Part shown: one piece after another, positions 1-11,055 of the stretch
Layout: the number at the start of each line of letters is the position of its first letter
Position numbering within the stretch: position 1 is the first letter of the stretch
Assembly: GCA_029204225.1 (NCBI GenBank)
Contig: CM055113.1
Coordinates: forward strand, 33,570,329-33,634,328
DNA: 64,000 bases
Direction: 5' to 3'
Source: Diphasiastrum complanatum
Lineage: Eukaryota; Streptophyta; Lycopodiopsida; Lycopodiales; Lycopodiaceae
Program-made: the position numbers and the translations under genes
Notes under the pieces: model-generated
Databases searched by the model: none
Told to the model about the DNA's origin: nothing
What the model saw: the letters and a program-made list of their open reading frames with translations, nothing else

Positions 1-576
1 GGCTGCTGATTTGCTTAGCTGGAGCTTGGGGACGTGATGGCGACGACGTGACCACCGAATGCGATCACTAACCTGCCCACTTGCACGTAGCCACTACATA
101 TAGCCGGTGTGTGACCTGCCGGTGCCGGAGAGCGGATCCGGCACCGCGCCGCAAAGTCAGGGCCCGGCAGTCCGGCCGACAACCCCCCATGGGCAAGTAA
201 TAGTTAATGCGCAAGCACCTGGATCTATGCCACCTGGTATACTTGCCACGTGTCAAGACGGTGATCGTTCATTGTCAGAGCTCGGCGAGATCTGAACGGT
301 TTGGTCAGAATCCAACGGTCACAAGCTTCCATGTCATGACCGGTCCAGAACACCAGTTTTGGCTGTGGGGCTTTTACCGATGGCTAAATGGTTAGATGCT
401 CGCCACGCGTCAAAGATGCAAATTAAACGTTTCTAACTGTTCGATTTTTGAAACGTGGCAAGATCTCGATGCCTATGTATCATCCAACGGTGGCGAGATG
501 AAAGCGTAGCGTGCCGTTAAGATACTGCTACAGCCACGTGTAAAAGTATCTTCTGCATATTAAATTACCCCGCAGG
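1..576. other. upstream intergenic region of the URGT-like gene
   Basis: No coding sequence is supported here. The stretch lies 5' of the plus-strand transporter gene and is less AT-rich than the intergenic DNA further on. Short open frames are present, but none resembles a protein or shows splice structure. It probably contains distal promoter sequence, but I see no individual element that I can defend. Confidence 0.4.
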
Positions 577-705
577 TATTTACCGAGGTAAATATTTTCT
601 TTTGGTAGATCGAGATCGAGCGAATTCACGTGGGTAGATATTTTCCGTGGTTAACCAGCGCGAAATATTTACCGTGGTAAATATTCTCTTCGGTAGATCC
701 AGACT

Positions 706-707
<2 letters not shown>
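577..707 (+). promoter_or_regulatory. duplicated palindromic boxes in the URGT upstream region
   Basis: A segment of about 42 bases occurs twice, near 575-616 and 664-707. Each copy centres on a near-perfect palindrome. At 664-685, arms AATATTTACC and GGTAAATATT flank a two-base centre; at 577-594 the arms are eight bases. A third, weaker relative (ATTTTCCGTGGTTAACC) lies between them near 637-653. Each palindrome is followed by TCTTxxGGTAGATC. Paired palindromes upstream of a gene fit dimeric transcription-factor sites, but a small decayed inverted-repeat element is also possible. The function is inferred. Confidence 0.4.

Positions 708-740
<33 letters not shown>
708..740. repeat. (GA)n microsatellite upstream of the URGT gene
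   Basis: About 16 uninterrupted GA dinucleotides lie just after the palindromic boxes and about 1 kb before the start codon. In plants, GA/CT tracts near transcription starts can bind GAGA-binding BPC proteins; whether this one does is not known. It may lie in or near the transcribed leader. Confidence 0.9.
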
Positions 741-744
<4 letters not shown>

Positions 745-1205
745 GAGGGAGGAAGCAAGTAGCGATCCAGCGAAGGAGGGAGAGAAAATTTTCCGCCATA
801 TCTGATGCCACCATTTTCGTACAAGAATTCTTCATAAAGCATCGTCATTCCTTGTGATGCAAATTTGCAGTGAAAGTTTCCGCAATGGATCTTTGTCGCA
901 TTGCTTCTTGGTCCACTGAAGATTTGCGGAAATGCTCTGTTCTTGATCTTTCAGCTTGCAAAATGATGCAGAAACCATCTGTTCTTGATCTGTAGCCTTC
1001 TTTATAAGCGTCTTTGGAAAGCAAGATGCATTGTAGGTCTCCTTTGATATCCTGGAGGTGCTTGTGGTGTTCTTGATCTGTTGTTCATGCACAAATGGCT
1101 TGTTGAAGAAGATATAGAGATATCTTGGTTTGTTTCGTGGACGGATGTGTCACATTGACACGCTGGTGTGATCTAAGGCTCGTGGCTCTATTTTTGTGTC
1201 GTTTT

Positions 1206-1682
1206 GTAAGATTTGTCTTGCGTTCGGGATTGTTTCTGTTCCCCCTGGCTTGTCTATCCATCGATCTGACGTTTATTTTTTTGAACTGCACTTCCGATTC
1301 ATTTGTGCATCCGTCTGCCAGTTGGAAGCTGGATCTTTTAAATACGCAGTTATATTTGATACTTTTCTGTACATCATAAGGTTGTTTTCATCAGTTTTTT
1401 ACTGTGGAGGAGCTTAGGTTTTATAATTTTCGCATTTTATGTTGTAGTTTTGATTTCAGATTGATATATTCCTATGGAGTGTCTCTGTTTGAAGAGTTGT
1501 TGATGAATTTTGTGCTACAATTCTTTGAAAAACTCTTCCCATTTTTTTCAATCATTATCGGATCCGTCCAATTTTTAAAATTTGTTTTGTGGTTGCGTAA
1601 TCCGTCGTCGAGGTATTGGACCTTGATCAGCTGGATTAGGTCTGGTTCGTGTATTGTGCCTGATCTAATCCGTTGTCTCTAG
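1206..1682 (+). other. possible 5'-leader intron of the URGT gene
   Basis: The sequence just before the start codon looks like a splice acceptor: branch-point-like CTGATCTAAT, a pyrimidine-rich TTGTCTCT, then AG at 1681-1682, leaving a 32-base leader before the ATG at 1715. The upstream stretch is T-rich, like plant introns. A plausible donor, GTAAGA, is at about 1206. The acceptor is moderately convincing and the donor is a guess. Confidence 0.35.
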
Positions 1683-1714
1683 CAACTCAGTAGCCGTTCC
1701 CGCACTCCATTCCT

Positions 1715-3820
1715 ATGGCATCCGAAAAGAAGAATGCTGTGTCGGACGTTGGAGCTTGGGCGATGAATGTCATTAGCTCAGTGGGGATCATTATGGCTAA
1801 CAAACAAGTCATGTCCGACAAGGGGTACGCCTTTCGTTTTGGTAAGACCTCCTTTCATCTAAGTACTTGTTCGTGACTTAAATGCAAAAGCTTTTCGCTT
1901 TCCGTTTGTGCTAGAGTCCTAGATTTGGCTTTTTGTCTAAAGATGTTGCCTTTCCATTTTGAGATTTTCTGAATCTAAAGCAGTGTTTCCGTTTATTCTC
2001 ACAAACATGATTTGCATTGTTTCAGCGACCACATTGACGGCCCTCCATTTCGCAGTTACATCCTTGGTTGGATTCGTTTCGGCCGCAGCTGGTTACATTC
2101 CTTCCAAGCATGTCCCCTTTCGGGATCTGTTTTGGTTCTCTCTCATTTCAAACACCTCGATTGTGGGGATGAATCTAAGCCTCATGCTAAACTCTGTTGG
2201 CTTCTATCAGGTATTATTCCATAATCTATATGTCTATATAGACGACTCTAGTTCTAAAATGTCTTTCCTTTTGAAGGATACTCAAACGCAGAGTAAATAG
2301 ATCTACAAATTTACACGACAAACCCTGTTTCTCTTAACAAGATCGAATTAACGGGTGTTGCAAATTTAGCTGCAGCAATCCATAAAACTACCCTCACTGC
2401 TCTGACTGTAGCACTATAGTCGTTTCAGTTTCAGTGCAGAAACACAAAAATGGGAAAAGCGGGATGGTAAGCTGAATGATGGATTTACCACGTCCTTTTG
2501 CAGATAGCGAAATTAAGTATGATACCTGTAGTCTGCGTTCTCGAGTGGGTCCTCCATAGTAAGACATACACCAGGGAGGTCAAAACGGCAGTGGTGGTAG
2601 TTGTGATGGGAGTTGGCATTTGCACAGTCACAGATGTATCAGTGAACTTGAAGGGGTTTCTGGCAGCTGTAGTTGCTATTGTCTCGACCTCTTTGCAACA
2701 AATTGTAAGTTGTTATGTTTAAGCAGCTTAGGTTTTGTGACCTGTTGTGGATTTGTCATTTTGACAGTGCCAAAGTCGAAATTGCTCAGATATAAGCTGT
2801 TTATTTTTCGGATTTCTGATCCTTCCTTTGCATGCAGTTCATAGGTTCTCTGCAGAAGAAACATAACATAGGGTCTTTCGACTTGCTGAGCAAGACTGCA
2901 CCCATTCAAGCAGCATCATTATTGCTGCTTGGTCCCTTTGTAGACTACTTTCTTAATGGCCGCAACCTGTTGGATTACAACCTGACTACAGGCGCTATTG
3001 TAAGTTTCCTCTATCAGGAAAAACAGATCCTCTGAAAGAATAATACTGTGAGCTTTGATGGACATTGCACTTTTGTTTAGATTGTTTTCATTGTATTAAG
3101 GATTGATGGAGACACACAACCCTTCTCAAAGGTGTTCTCTTTTTTGCTTGCTTAATCATATTTCAGGTTGTTCTCAGATTGATCAGGCCCTAAAGTTAAG
3201 TGATACTGCTTGATTTTGCAGATTTGATATAAGTCCAATGTAAATGGGTCGAAACACATCTAACACAAGCTCTTATTACTCATTTGCATCTTTTTTGCTT
3301 AGATACACAGATTTCAAATGCGGATCCAATTGTAGTACATTGATGAGCTTTTAACCTCAATTTGATACAATCTCATTAGAAAATTTCCAATGAAGTTGGC
3401 TGAACAGGCATTGCAATCCCGTTTTTTTGCTAACAGTACTGTTTACGTGTTGTGCAGTTCTTTATTGGACTTTCATGTACCTTGGCAGTATTCTGTAACA
3501 TAAGCCAGTATCTCTGCATTGGTCGATTTTCAGCAGTATCATTTCAGGTGCTGGGTCACATGAAGACAGTCTGTGTTTTGATGTTAGGCTGGTTATTATT
3601 TGATTCAAGATTGACTGTTCGAAATATGCTTGGAATGGTCGTGGCTGTGATTGGGATGGTTATTTATAGCTGGGCAGTTGAAGTGGCAAAAGCTTCTACG
3701 AAACTATCATCCACAACCCACATTGTAAAAGACGATAACTTTAATGATGAAGATGTTTCTCTGTTAAAAAATGATATTGGTCTACAAAACAAAACAAGGG
3801 ATATAGAACTTGGAAAGTAG
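1715..3820 (+). CDS. URGT-type nucleotide-sugar transporter (UDP-rhamnose/UDP-galactose)
   Basis: Five exons (1715-1841, 2026-2210, 2504-2704, 2838-2999, 3458-3820), all with GT-AG borders and matching phases, encode 345 residues. The protein closely resembles Arabidopsis URGT proteins of the nucleotide-sugar transporter/triose-phosphate transporter superfamily, from the N-terminal [20 protein letters not shown] through [13 protein letters not shown] and [10 protein letters not shown] to [13 protein letters not shown]. Lys261-Thr262 is the signature of the plant KT clade. About ten hydrophobic segments are expected, placing it in the Golgi membrane. By family knowledge it exchanges UDP-rhamnose and UDP-galactose for UMP to supply pectin and other cell-wall glycan synthesis. 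The hydrophilic tail (about residues 295-345) ends in an acidic stretch, also as in URGTs. The start is the first ATG and matches the family. An AATAAA at 4235-4240 could be the polyadenylation signal. Which URGT paralogue it matches cannot be decided here. Confidence 0.93.
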
Positions 3821-6800
3821 GCGAAGGAACAGATCTAAGGTGCATCTGGCTGCTGATGACATATGGAGACGAAGCAGCATTTTCCAATCAGGTCTGCTAC
3901 ATTTTGAAAGTTCTATAATTAATACGAAGTGGATGGTTCAACCTATCTTGTGCAATAGGAAATATTCGTGCTTCCCTGCAATGACTGAACCTGGAGCAGA
4001 CTACATTCTTTGGGAACTGCTGATTCCAGCTCGGGTTCTTGATACTTCGACTATTTTTGTTAGATTTTCAGAGCTTCGAGAGAGTGACCCTGAGAATTTC
4101 TATAGGTGAGCATGGCTTTCTAAAAGGGGTTTTTGCTTAGACTTTTGAGTCAATTGTTCATAAGCTCACCTAATGCAGCTTTATTCAACGTGTTAAGCTA
4201 GTTTGCTTTTGGCTGATTACTTTCCACAGCTGTGAATAAAATTGGGAGGTTACTTACTAACAAGTCCTCAGCAAAAATGTGTATATTTTTTAACTACTTG
4301 AAATCCATGCCTTTTCCTTGTCAGCTCTTTATTTCAAGCCTATTTTGTGGTGAGCTTTATATCCGAAGGAAAAACTAACCAGCAACATGCTTGCTTGATG
4401 ATATAGCATCTTGGTAATTCATATTTTTTTGTATTCAAGATTCCAGCTAGGTCTTTATTTATACTCGTTTTGGAACATCTACTAGTGGATCATGGAGATC
4501 TTGGGCTTCTATTTGTCCACGTGATGTAGTCAAGGACTAAAGGAACGTTTTTATATTTTGTTCGTCCATGTGTGCTGAGTGGAGTATTAACGTGTCGAAA
4601 ATTTACCCAAACCTACAAGCACAAAGGTAAGGGGTGAATAATTGTCAAAGGTTCTGGGAGGAGGTTCTAGGTGAAAGGTTCTATGTCAATGTGCTATGAG
4701 CGAAGAACTGAGAATTTCAAATAGGTGAAGATACACTGTAGCAGTGCATGCGAGAGAATAGATAGTGTACGGGTGCATGCGAGAGTATGGACAAACTTCA
4801 AAGGTACATAGAGCAGAAAAGACTACCTTGTTATAGTGTAACTTTTGCACTTGCTCGTAGAGAGATATTTCACTCTTTGATCTTTGCCTTTAGATAATCA
4901 ATTGGCCCTGCGTAGAATGTCTAGTAATCCTGGTGGTATCCTGATGGTGGGAGGTACACTGTCTCTGATCTCTAATAAATGCATTTTGAAGAACGATGAC
5001 TTTGATGAAGCTCAGACCTTCAATGAGATGACATTTTTGATCTTCATGAATAGCATTCAAACTCCTAGTTGATATGAGATGGATGGACTTGGTGTACAAT
5101 AACCACAGAAACAATATCAAGCGAAAATGGATTTTTTTACTTTTTTAGGACTAGTTTCCGCACATCTATTTTTTGGGGTAGAGGACAAAGATTGACAATA
5201 ACATATTTGATATGTATATTCATGCACTACCATTTTTGGCAAATTGAAGTTCATGCAGATCCACAAAATCTTGACCTTTGAAAGTTTGAATGCAACAATA
5301 TGACTATAACATTTCTAAAAAACTAAGTATATTTTTTTAGCATTCTTTGAAACAAAAAAAAACGAACACCTCAAGTTGGTGCACACTAGAATTTTTTCAA
5401 GCTAGATGTAGCATGATATTCACAATTTTTTAAAAAGTAAAACCCACAAACGCCTTAGTTTATTTTGTATACATTTTCAAACATAATCAAATAAGAAGTA
5501 TGAAATTTCTAGTTATTATAATTACTTTTTAATAAGTTAAATATGTATACCTTCAAAAAAAAATTAACAGATAAGTTAATCTTTAGATTTTTAAATTGCT
5601 TAAATAACTTAAAACAGCTATAAATGTTTTTCAAAATTTAATGCTTCAAAGTTTTAAAAACTTGAAATCATTCAAAGAAATTTCAAATCAATAATTCATT
5701 CACATTTGAATTTGTTTTATAGAAACAAATTTGGAAAGGAAAAAGAAATTGGTAGCTTATGTTTTTCCATAATTGTAAATCTCAACAAGATTAAACTCTT
5801 TTTGGCTTTTTATGATGTTTTTAAATTCGAAGTTCAAAATTTTGGCATTTTGAAATAAATAAATTTTACTTAAAAGAAAAATAGGTGTCTAAGCCATTTC
5901 ATTTTTGTTTGGTCACCATGTTTAGACAATTTTTGTTAGAAAGAAAGCTTGGACATCCTGCATGTAAAAGTCCAAGCTGCAAGCTTATTAGAGGTAAGCT
6001 TAGTTTTAGAGACTTAATGGGTTAACTTAGCCGTAGAATATTTTAGACAAGTTACAAAATTAAAGTAAAGTTAAAAATAGATTGGAGTTTGATTAGAGCT
6101 CTGTAATTCTAAACTTGGGCGGAAGTCCCACAAGCAAAGTGGACTACTTGCTCCACTCATTCTTTATAGATAAATGCAATGTGCTTAAAAAGATATCCAT
6201 AAAGTGCTAAGTTGCACTTTTTGGGTCCACAAGCTTCCTAATTGTAAACTTGCTTAATTCGCTCATTAGGTTTTTGCCAAAATGCTTATGGGATTGCATA
6301 AGGGAGCGTTGAAGACTAGAGATGCTTGTGCTTTCTCGAAGTTGTTACATTAAAATAGATCATGGGATATTATATGTTGTAGAAGTGGATTGGTAGGATA
6401 TATTGTGGAGTGGAGTGGTAGAAGTGGAGTGGTAGGATAGATTGTGGTGTGGGGAAAGGGAGTGAAAAAGAGATTGTGAGGGAAAGTGCATGTGGACTGC
6501 GATGGGTTAGCCATAACTTAGATCTTCCATTATGTTCTCAATTTTTGCTTTGTGTGTATATGTTAATGATTAGCTACAGAAGCTCTTTTGTCTTTTGATG
6601 TTTATCTTTTGCTTGACTTTCATTGCTAGGATAATAGCTTTACTTCATGCTTGCTTCCTAGTTTGTAGAATGCTCATGCTTGTTTGATTTGTGTTGACTA
6701 GCACGTCCAGTGTTGTTGGGTTGTTACAGATTTGATTTTGTTGATCATCATCAACATATGGTGTCTACTTTGTGTCAAGTTAAATGCCACTCTATGTAAT

Positions 6801-8899
6801 ATTATATTGGATATCAATTTCAAATTTCAAATTTCATAACTTCTTCATGAAAATGTGAGTTGTGTAACAATTGTCAGCCTCTATTAAACGTGCATACGTT
6901 GCTACTACAAAGTTGTATGTTGTATAATGGATGCCATTGAAAAGTAAATGTGATATAGTTGTTCATAGACTTGTGGATGTACATAAAGTTGCAATGGTTC
7001 AAATCCTGTGGATAATGGGAGATTGCTCTATGAGGCATTTCTAAGCTTTGAGATAAAAAAATGCAAAAACCAAGATCGGTATCATGGGTACAAGACAAAA
7101 AAAAAATTGTCGGACATTTTTTTGGCTCTTAAACTATTTCTATTTTTTTTATTCGTTTAAAAAAAATTAAATATTTTTTATAATTTTTTATTTTATTTTC
7201 TACTAAGAGGTGCTTTGCTATGCTCAACATGGCAAAGAAGTGAGATGTTTTGTTATGCTCAATATAGCAAGGCAACTAAGCAAGTTGTGCTTGGCATGGC
7301 TTCACAACAGACTTGTAAACATATGCTGAGCATAGGAATGAAATGATGACCTTTGTTGCCAAAAGCAACATAGTTGTCTTTGAAAAATGTATTGTAAATA
7401 AAATGTATGTACATATTGGGCCCTCTTATATTTTTATAAAATTTTGCTTCTCAAAATTTGTGTTGTCTTCAAATGTTGTTTCATTCCCTATTATGATGAT
7501 TTTTATGAGGTTTGTAAAAAAATTGTCCTAATAAAAAAACCAAAAGAGGTTACTCTCTTTTAGATCAAAGTCCCAAAAAAAAAGATATCATTGCGTTTCT
7601 AACCAAATCCGTGTTGTTTCATAATAAGGCATTGCCTTTAAGAACACTTTCAAATTGTCGAGCCAACTTACTTGCTCCCGCACTTGAATTGCAAACATGG
7701 CCCCATTACTAAACCGGTGTCAGTCCCATGGCACTTACTGGAAGAGTTGAGCTAGTTGTTACTTCTTTTGCTCATCTTGCTCTTGCTTGTTGTTGGACTA
7801 ATTTGTCGTATATTTCCAAAGCTTGAGCCCTTGTGATGTTAATATTTGAGAGTGATCTGAAGATATGAGAGGGATGATGTAGCAAGCTAGTAGTCAACCA
7901 TTTTTTTACTGACATTAGAGGAGTTTCAAATGTTAAAAAGACCCTATAAAGAATACCATATAAAATATTAATAATAAATCAAGATAAAAATAATAATAAT
8001 GTTTTTTATTTGCTTGCCCAGTCACACTTAAGAAACTTCAATTGTTCACAATTTAGCTTACGTAAATTTGAATATGCTTTCCCTCCAATAGTTAAGATGG
8101 GCGCAATCTTCACATTAGAATGAAAATATGAGTGCCATCTCCAAATTTGAATCAAAAAGAAAGCAAAATCATGGAATTGATGTTACATAATTGGTGATAT
8201 CGTACCAAGTAAATACATATTTGCTTATTACATTTGAATTTTTTTTGAGAATTTTGTTCTAAGTATACTGATGTTTATGATTGCTTTTGAATTTTTTTCT
8301 GATGACGATATTGTATCATCTCCACTTGGATATCCCTACTGATTTGGCCCCTTTACTAAAAAGAGGAGTCAAAGGAATTTTCAATTTAAGTTGCGGATCG
8401 TTCTCGTTATGGGGCTAAAAGAAAGAGATTTGGATATATGAACAGACGAGACTTTGTATCCTCAAGATTCTAGCACTTTGACACATTCCACGGTTTCTTC
8501 AATAACTCCACTAGTTTCATGGATATGCAATGGGCATAATGGACTACTAGGATATTGTGAGAGATTGGAATCATAAAAATAAATGTTTTATGCAAAGAAT
8601 TCAATTTTTAGAATGTGAGTTTAGATGCATATCTTCTTATTGTCATAAGATAGATTCTATTCTCCAAAAGACCTTGAGGAAAATGAAGTACTTAGAAAAA
8701 ATCATGAATCATTAGAAAAGATCATTTCCAATATCAATATAGAATCAAAGCAAATGTAAGCTATCTTACATTCTATTCATTCTAAAGACTTGCAATTAAT
8801 GTAAGATGTCAAAGAAGAAGGCTAAGAACAATAAGCAAAAGCAACAAAATTGCAAGCCTTATTCAAACTCTATCTCCTTGGTGCACATCATTTCCATGA
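3821..8899. other. URGT 3' flank and AT-rich non-coding DNA
   Basis: The first few hundred bases are probably 3' untranslated sequence. After about 4.5 kb the DNA becomes very AT-rich (5.2-6.0 and 6.8-8.3 kb) with many homopolymer runs. No open frame above 100 codons looks like a protein, and I see no splice structure, RNA gene or transposon ends. It is probably old, decayed repeat DNA. Confidence 0.5.
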
Positions 8900-9600
8900 T
8901 TTGAGTGGCCTAACCTCTTGTGCCAAAGCTCCACTTGAGTGACTTCCTCCTTTGCCATCACCACACTTTCATTGGAGACATTAGCATCAAGTTTGAACTC
9001 CCTTGTTTAAAACCATTTGCCAAACATTTTTCATTTTTCATTATAGAGCAAAACACCTTGTTTGAAGTGTACATAACCAATATCCATCAACTGACCAACA
9101 TTAAGCAAGTTCTTGGCGATAGATGGAACATAAAGTACTTGGCGATAGATGGAACAAAAAGTACATTGTCTAGTTTCAACACTTAAGAAGATCCAAGACA
9201 AAAGGGAATGGTTCCAACACCATCAATTTTACACTAGCACCATTGAAAGAGAGTAAGGTTGAGAATGATCCTCTTTGGAATGTCATGTGGGAACTTGCCC
9301 CACTATCTATCCACCATGTGTTGTTGGAGTTGCTTTTGCTTGTTGGTGCGGATGTAGATGCCATCAAGGATGACTCTTCATCATCTTTCTCTTCTTCTTG
9401 AGCAAGGTTTTTTTGTTTGCCATCACCTTGTGCATTCTTCTTCTTGTAACACTCGAATGCAAAGTGCCCCTTCTTACCACAACAAAAGGACTTGAGCTTG
9501 GATTTGAAATTTCAAAATATAACTTATAAAATCTTGAATTTATTTTCTTCTTTGGACATAGCTTCTTCCCCAACCTCATCTCCTCTTTCATAAAATTGGA
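8900..9600 (-). mobile_element. Ty1/copia fragment (zinc knuckle, protease, pre-integrase)
   Basis: Read on the minus strand, broken frames give a zinc knuckle followed by KKKNAQ, then NTWWIDSGASSHMT, the copia aspartic protease start with its DSGAS catalytic site, then LDNVLFVPSIAK and VTQVELWHKRLGH, the GAG-pre-integrase motif. The order and wording match the larger copia element at 35.1-36.9 kb, so both belong to one family, in opposite orientation. The copy is dead. The first knuckle cysteine reads as serine, several frameshifts are present, and a 26 bp stretch is tandemly doubled at 9113-9164. No LTR is visible on either side. Confidence 0.8.
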
Positions 9601-10539
9601 CTAAGTCTTTGCTGGAATGCCGTAAAATTTTATATTCTTACTTTTTGCAAAATTCCAATGCTTACTAGAATATTCAAATTGCAAGATAATACTTTATGGA
9701 AGTGTTGTGCCTTATTTGAAGATGAATGGATATCAATCTTGTTGTTTATTTGTGAGCGAGTCCAACAAAGATGTCTTCTTATTTCCCTTACTATTTGCCA
9801 TGGCTATCATCCCTCATCCATGAAATTAAGTGACTAAGGCAAAAGTTCATGGCAATCCCTTGATGCTAGTACAATTGAGATCCAAAATTTGCAAATGACA
9901 ATGTATTATCATCTCAAATTAATAAAATTTGACACGTCCTTCTTCCTTTCACTCTTTGATCTTTTGAGTACCTTCTTGGATTAAGAAAATGAATTGATGC
10001 TTAGCAATATTCCATCTCGAATTGTGATTGCGCTACAAAAATTTCTACTAAAAAATCAATTTAACATTGCATTCATACAAATTTTTCCCAAACTAACGCC
10101 AAAGACCAATGAGCGTCACAAAGAAATACTTTATAATCCAAATAACAATTACCAAAACAAATATGTACAATGGAATCTAACATTTGTACACAAAAAAATT
10201 CCAAAAACGCCAAATAACCATGATGAAAAAAATTGTTTCTAACTTCATTTAAATTGGGAGCTATGTTGGTTGTTGCCATTTTACTGGCCATGTGCAACTA
10301 ATCTTTGCTTTATTCTTTGTTCTTTGTTCTTTGCCTACTCTACTTCAATTAACTATTGTTGACTAGTTTGAGCTTTAATATTGTCTAATAGATTGATTGT
10401 TTAATGGTTTTTGTGATCCGAGTAACAATGTTCTCCTACAATATCCATTCCTAAAAAATTGTAAAAAAACGCTAATTCCAAGAAACACATGGTCCCATAT
10501 CACCTATGGTAAGGTGAGAGATTGTAGGACACCTTGTAC
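9601..10539. other. non-coding stretch
   Basis: AT-rich sequence between the copia fragment and the SINE array. Short open frames on both strands have no recognisable content. I see nothing else in it. Confidence 0.4.
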
Positions 10540-11055
10540 CATTCATGAGAGTGATAACCCAAGGGGGGTTGGTTGAGTTGGTTAGCTTGGCATCCAAAGT
10601 TTCATTGGTCCCAAGTTCGAGCCTCCCCTTGAAAACCAAGAAGCATTCATGAGAGTGACCCAACGGGGTTGGCTCAACTGGTTAGCTTGGCATCCAAAGT
10701 TTCTTTGGTCCCAGGTTCGAGCCTCCCCTTGGAAACCAAGAAGCATTCATGAGAGTGAACCAACGGGGTTGTCTTAGTTGGTTAGCTTGACATCCAAAGT
10801 TTCTTTGGTCTCAGGTTCGAGCCTCCCCTTGGAAACCAAGAAGCATTCATGAGAGTGCCAATGGGGTTGGCTTTGTTGGTTAGCCTGCCATCCAAAGCTT
10901 CTTTGGTCCCAAGTTCAAGCCTCCCCTTGGAAACCAAGAAGCATTCATGAGAGTGATATCCAATGGTTGGCTCAATTGCTTAGCTTGGCACCCAAAGTCT
11001 CTTTGGTCCCAAGTTCAAGCCCCCTTGGAAACCAAAATGCATTCAAGAGAGTGAG
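10540..11055 (+). repeat. five-unit tandem array of a tRNA-derived SINE-like monomer
   Basis: Five direct repeats of 98-104 bp begin at about 10540, 10644, 10744, 10844 and 10942. Each holds an RNA polymerase III A-box-like GGCTCAACTGGTTAGC and, 44 bases after the A-box start, a B-box-like GGTTCGAGCC. That is the A-to-B spacing of a real tRNA. Each unit also shares CATTCATGAGAGTGA at its start and CCTTGGAAACCAAG, itself a small inverted repeat, at its end. The first three units keep the central TTCGAGCC of the B-box; the last two have TTCAAGCC. Units do not fold into an obvious full tRNA. The array looks like the head of a tRNA-derived SINE multiplied in tandem. Confidence 0.75.

Noticed and set aside
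4884..5120. Short frames on both strands about 1 kb after the URGT gene
   Set aside because: No homology recognised and no exon structure; neither is better than chance.
10540..11055. Five genuine tRNA genes
   Set aside because: A- and B-boxes are well placed, but I could not form the acceptor stem or a convincing anticodon arm, and the flanking inverted repeat is not tRNA-like. A SINE-type monomer fits better.
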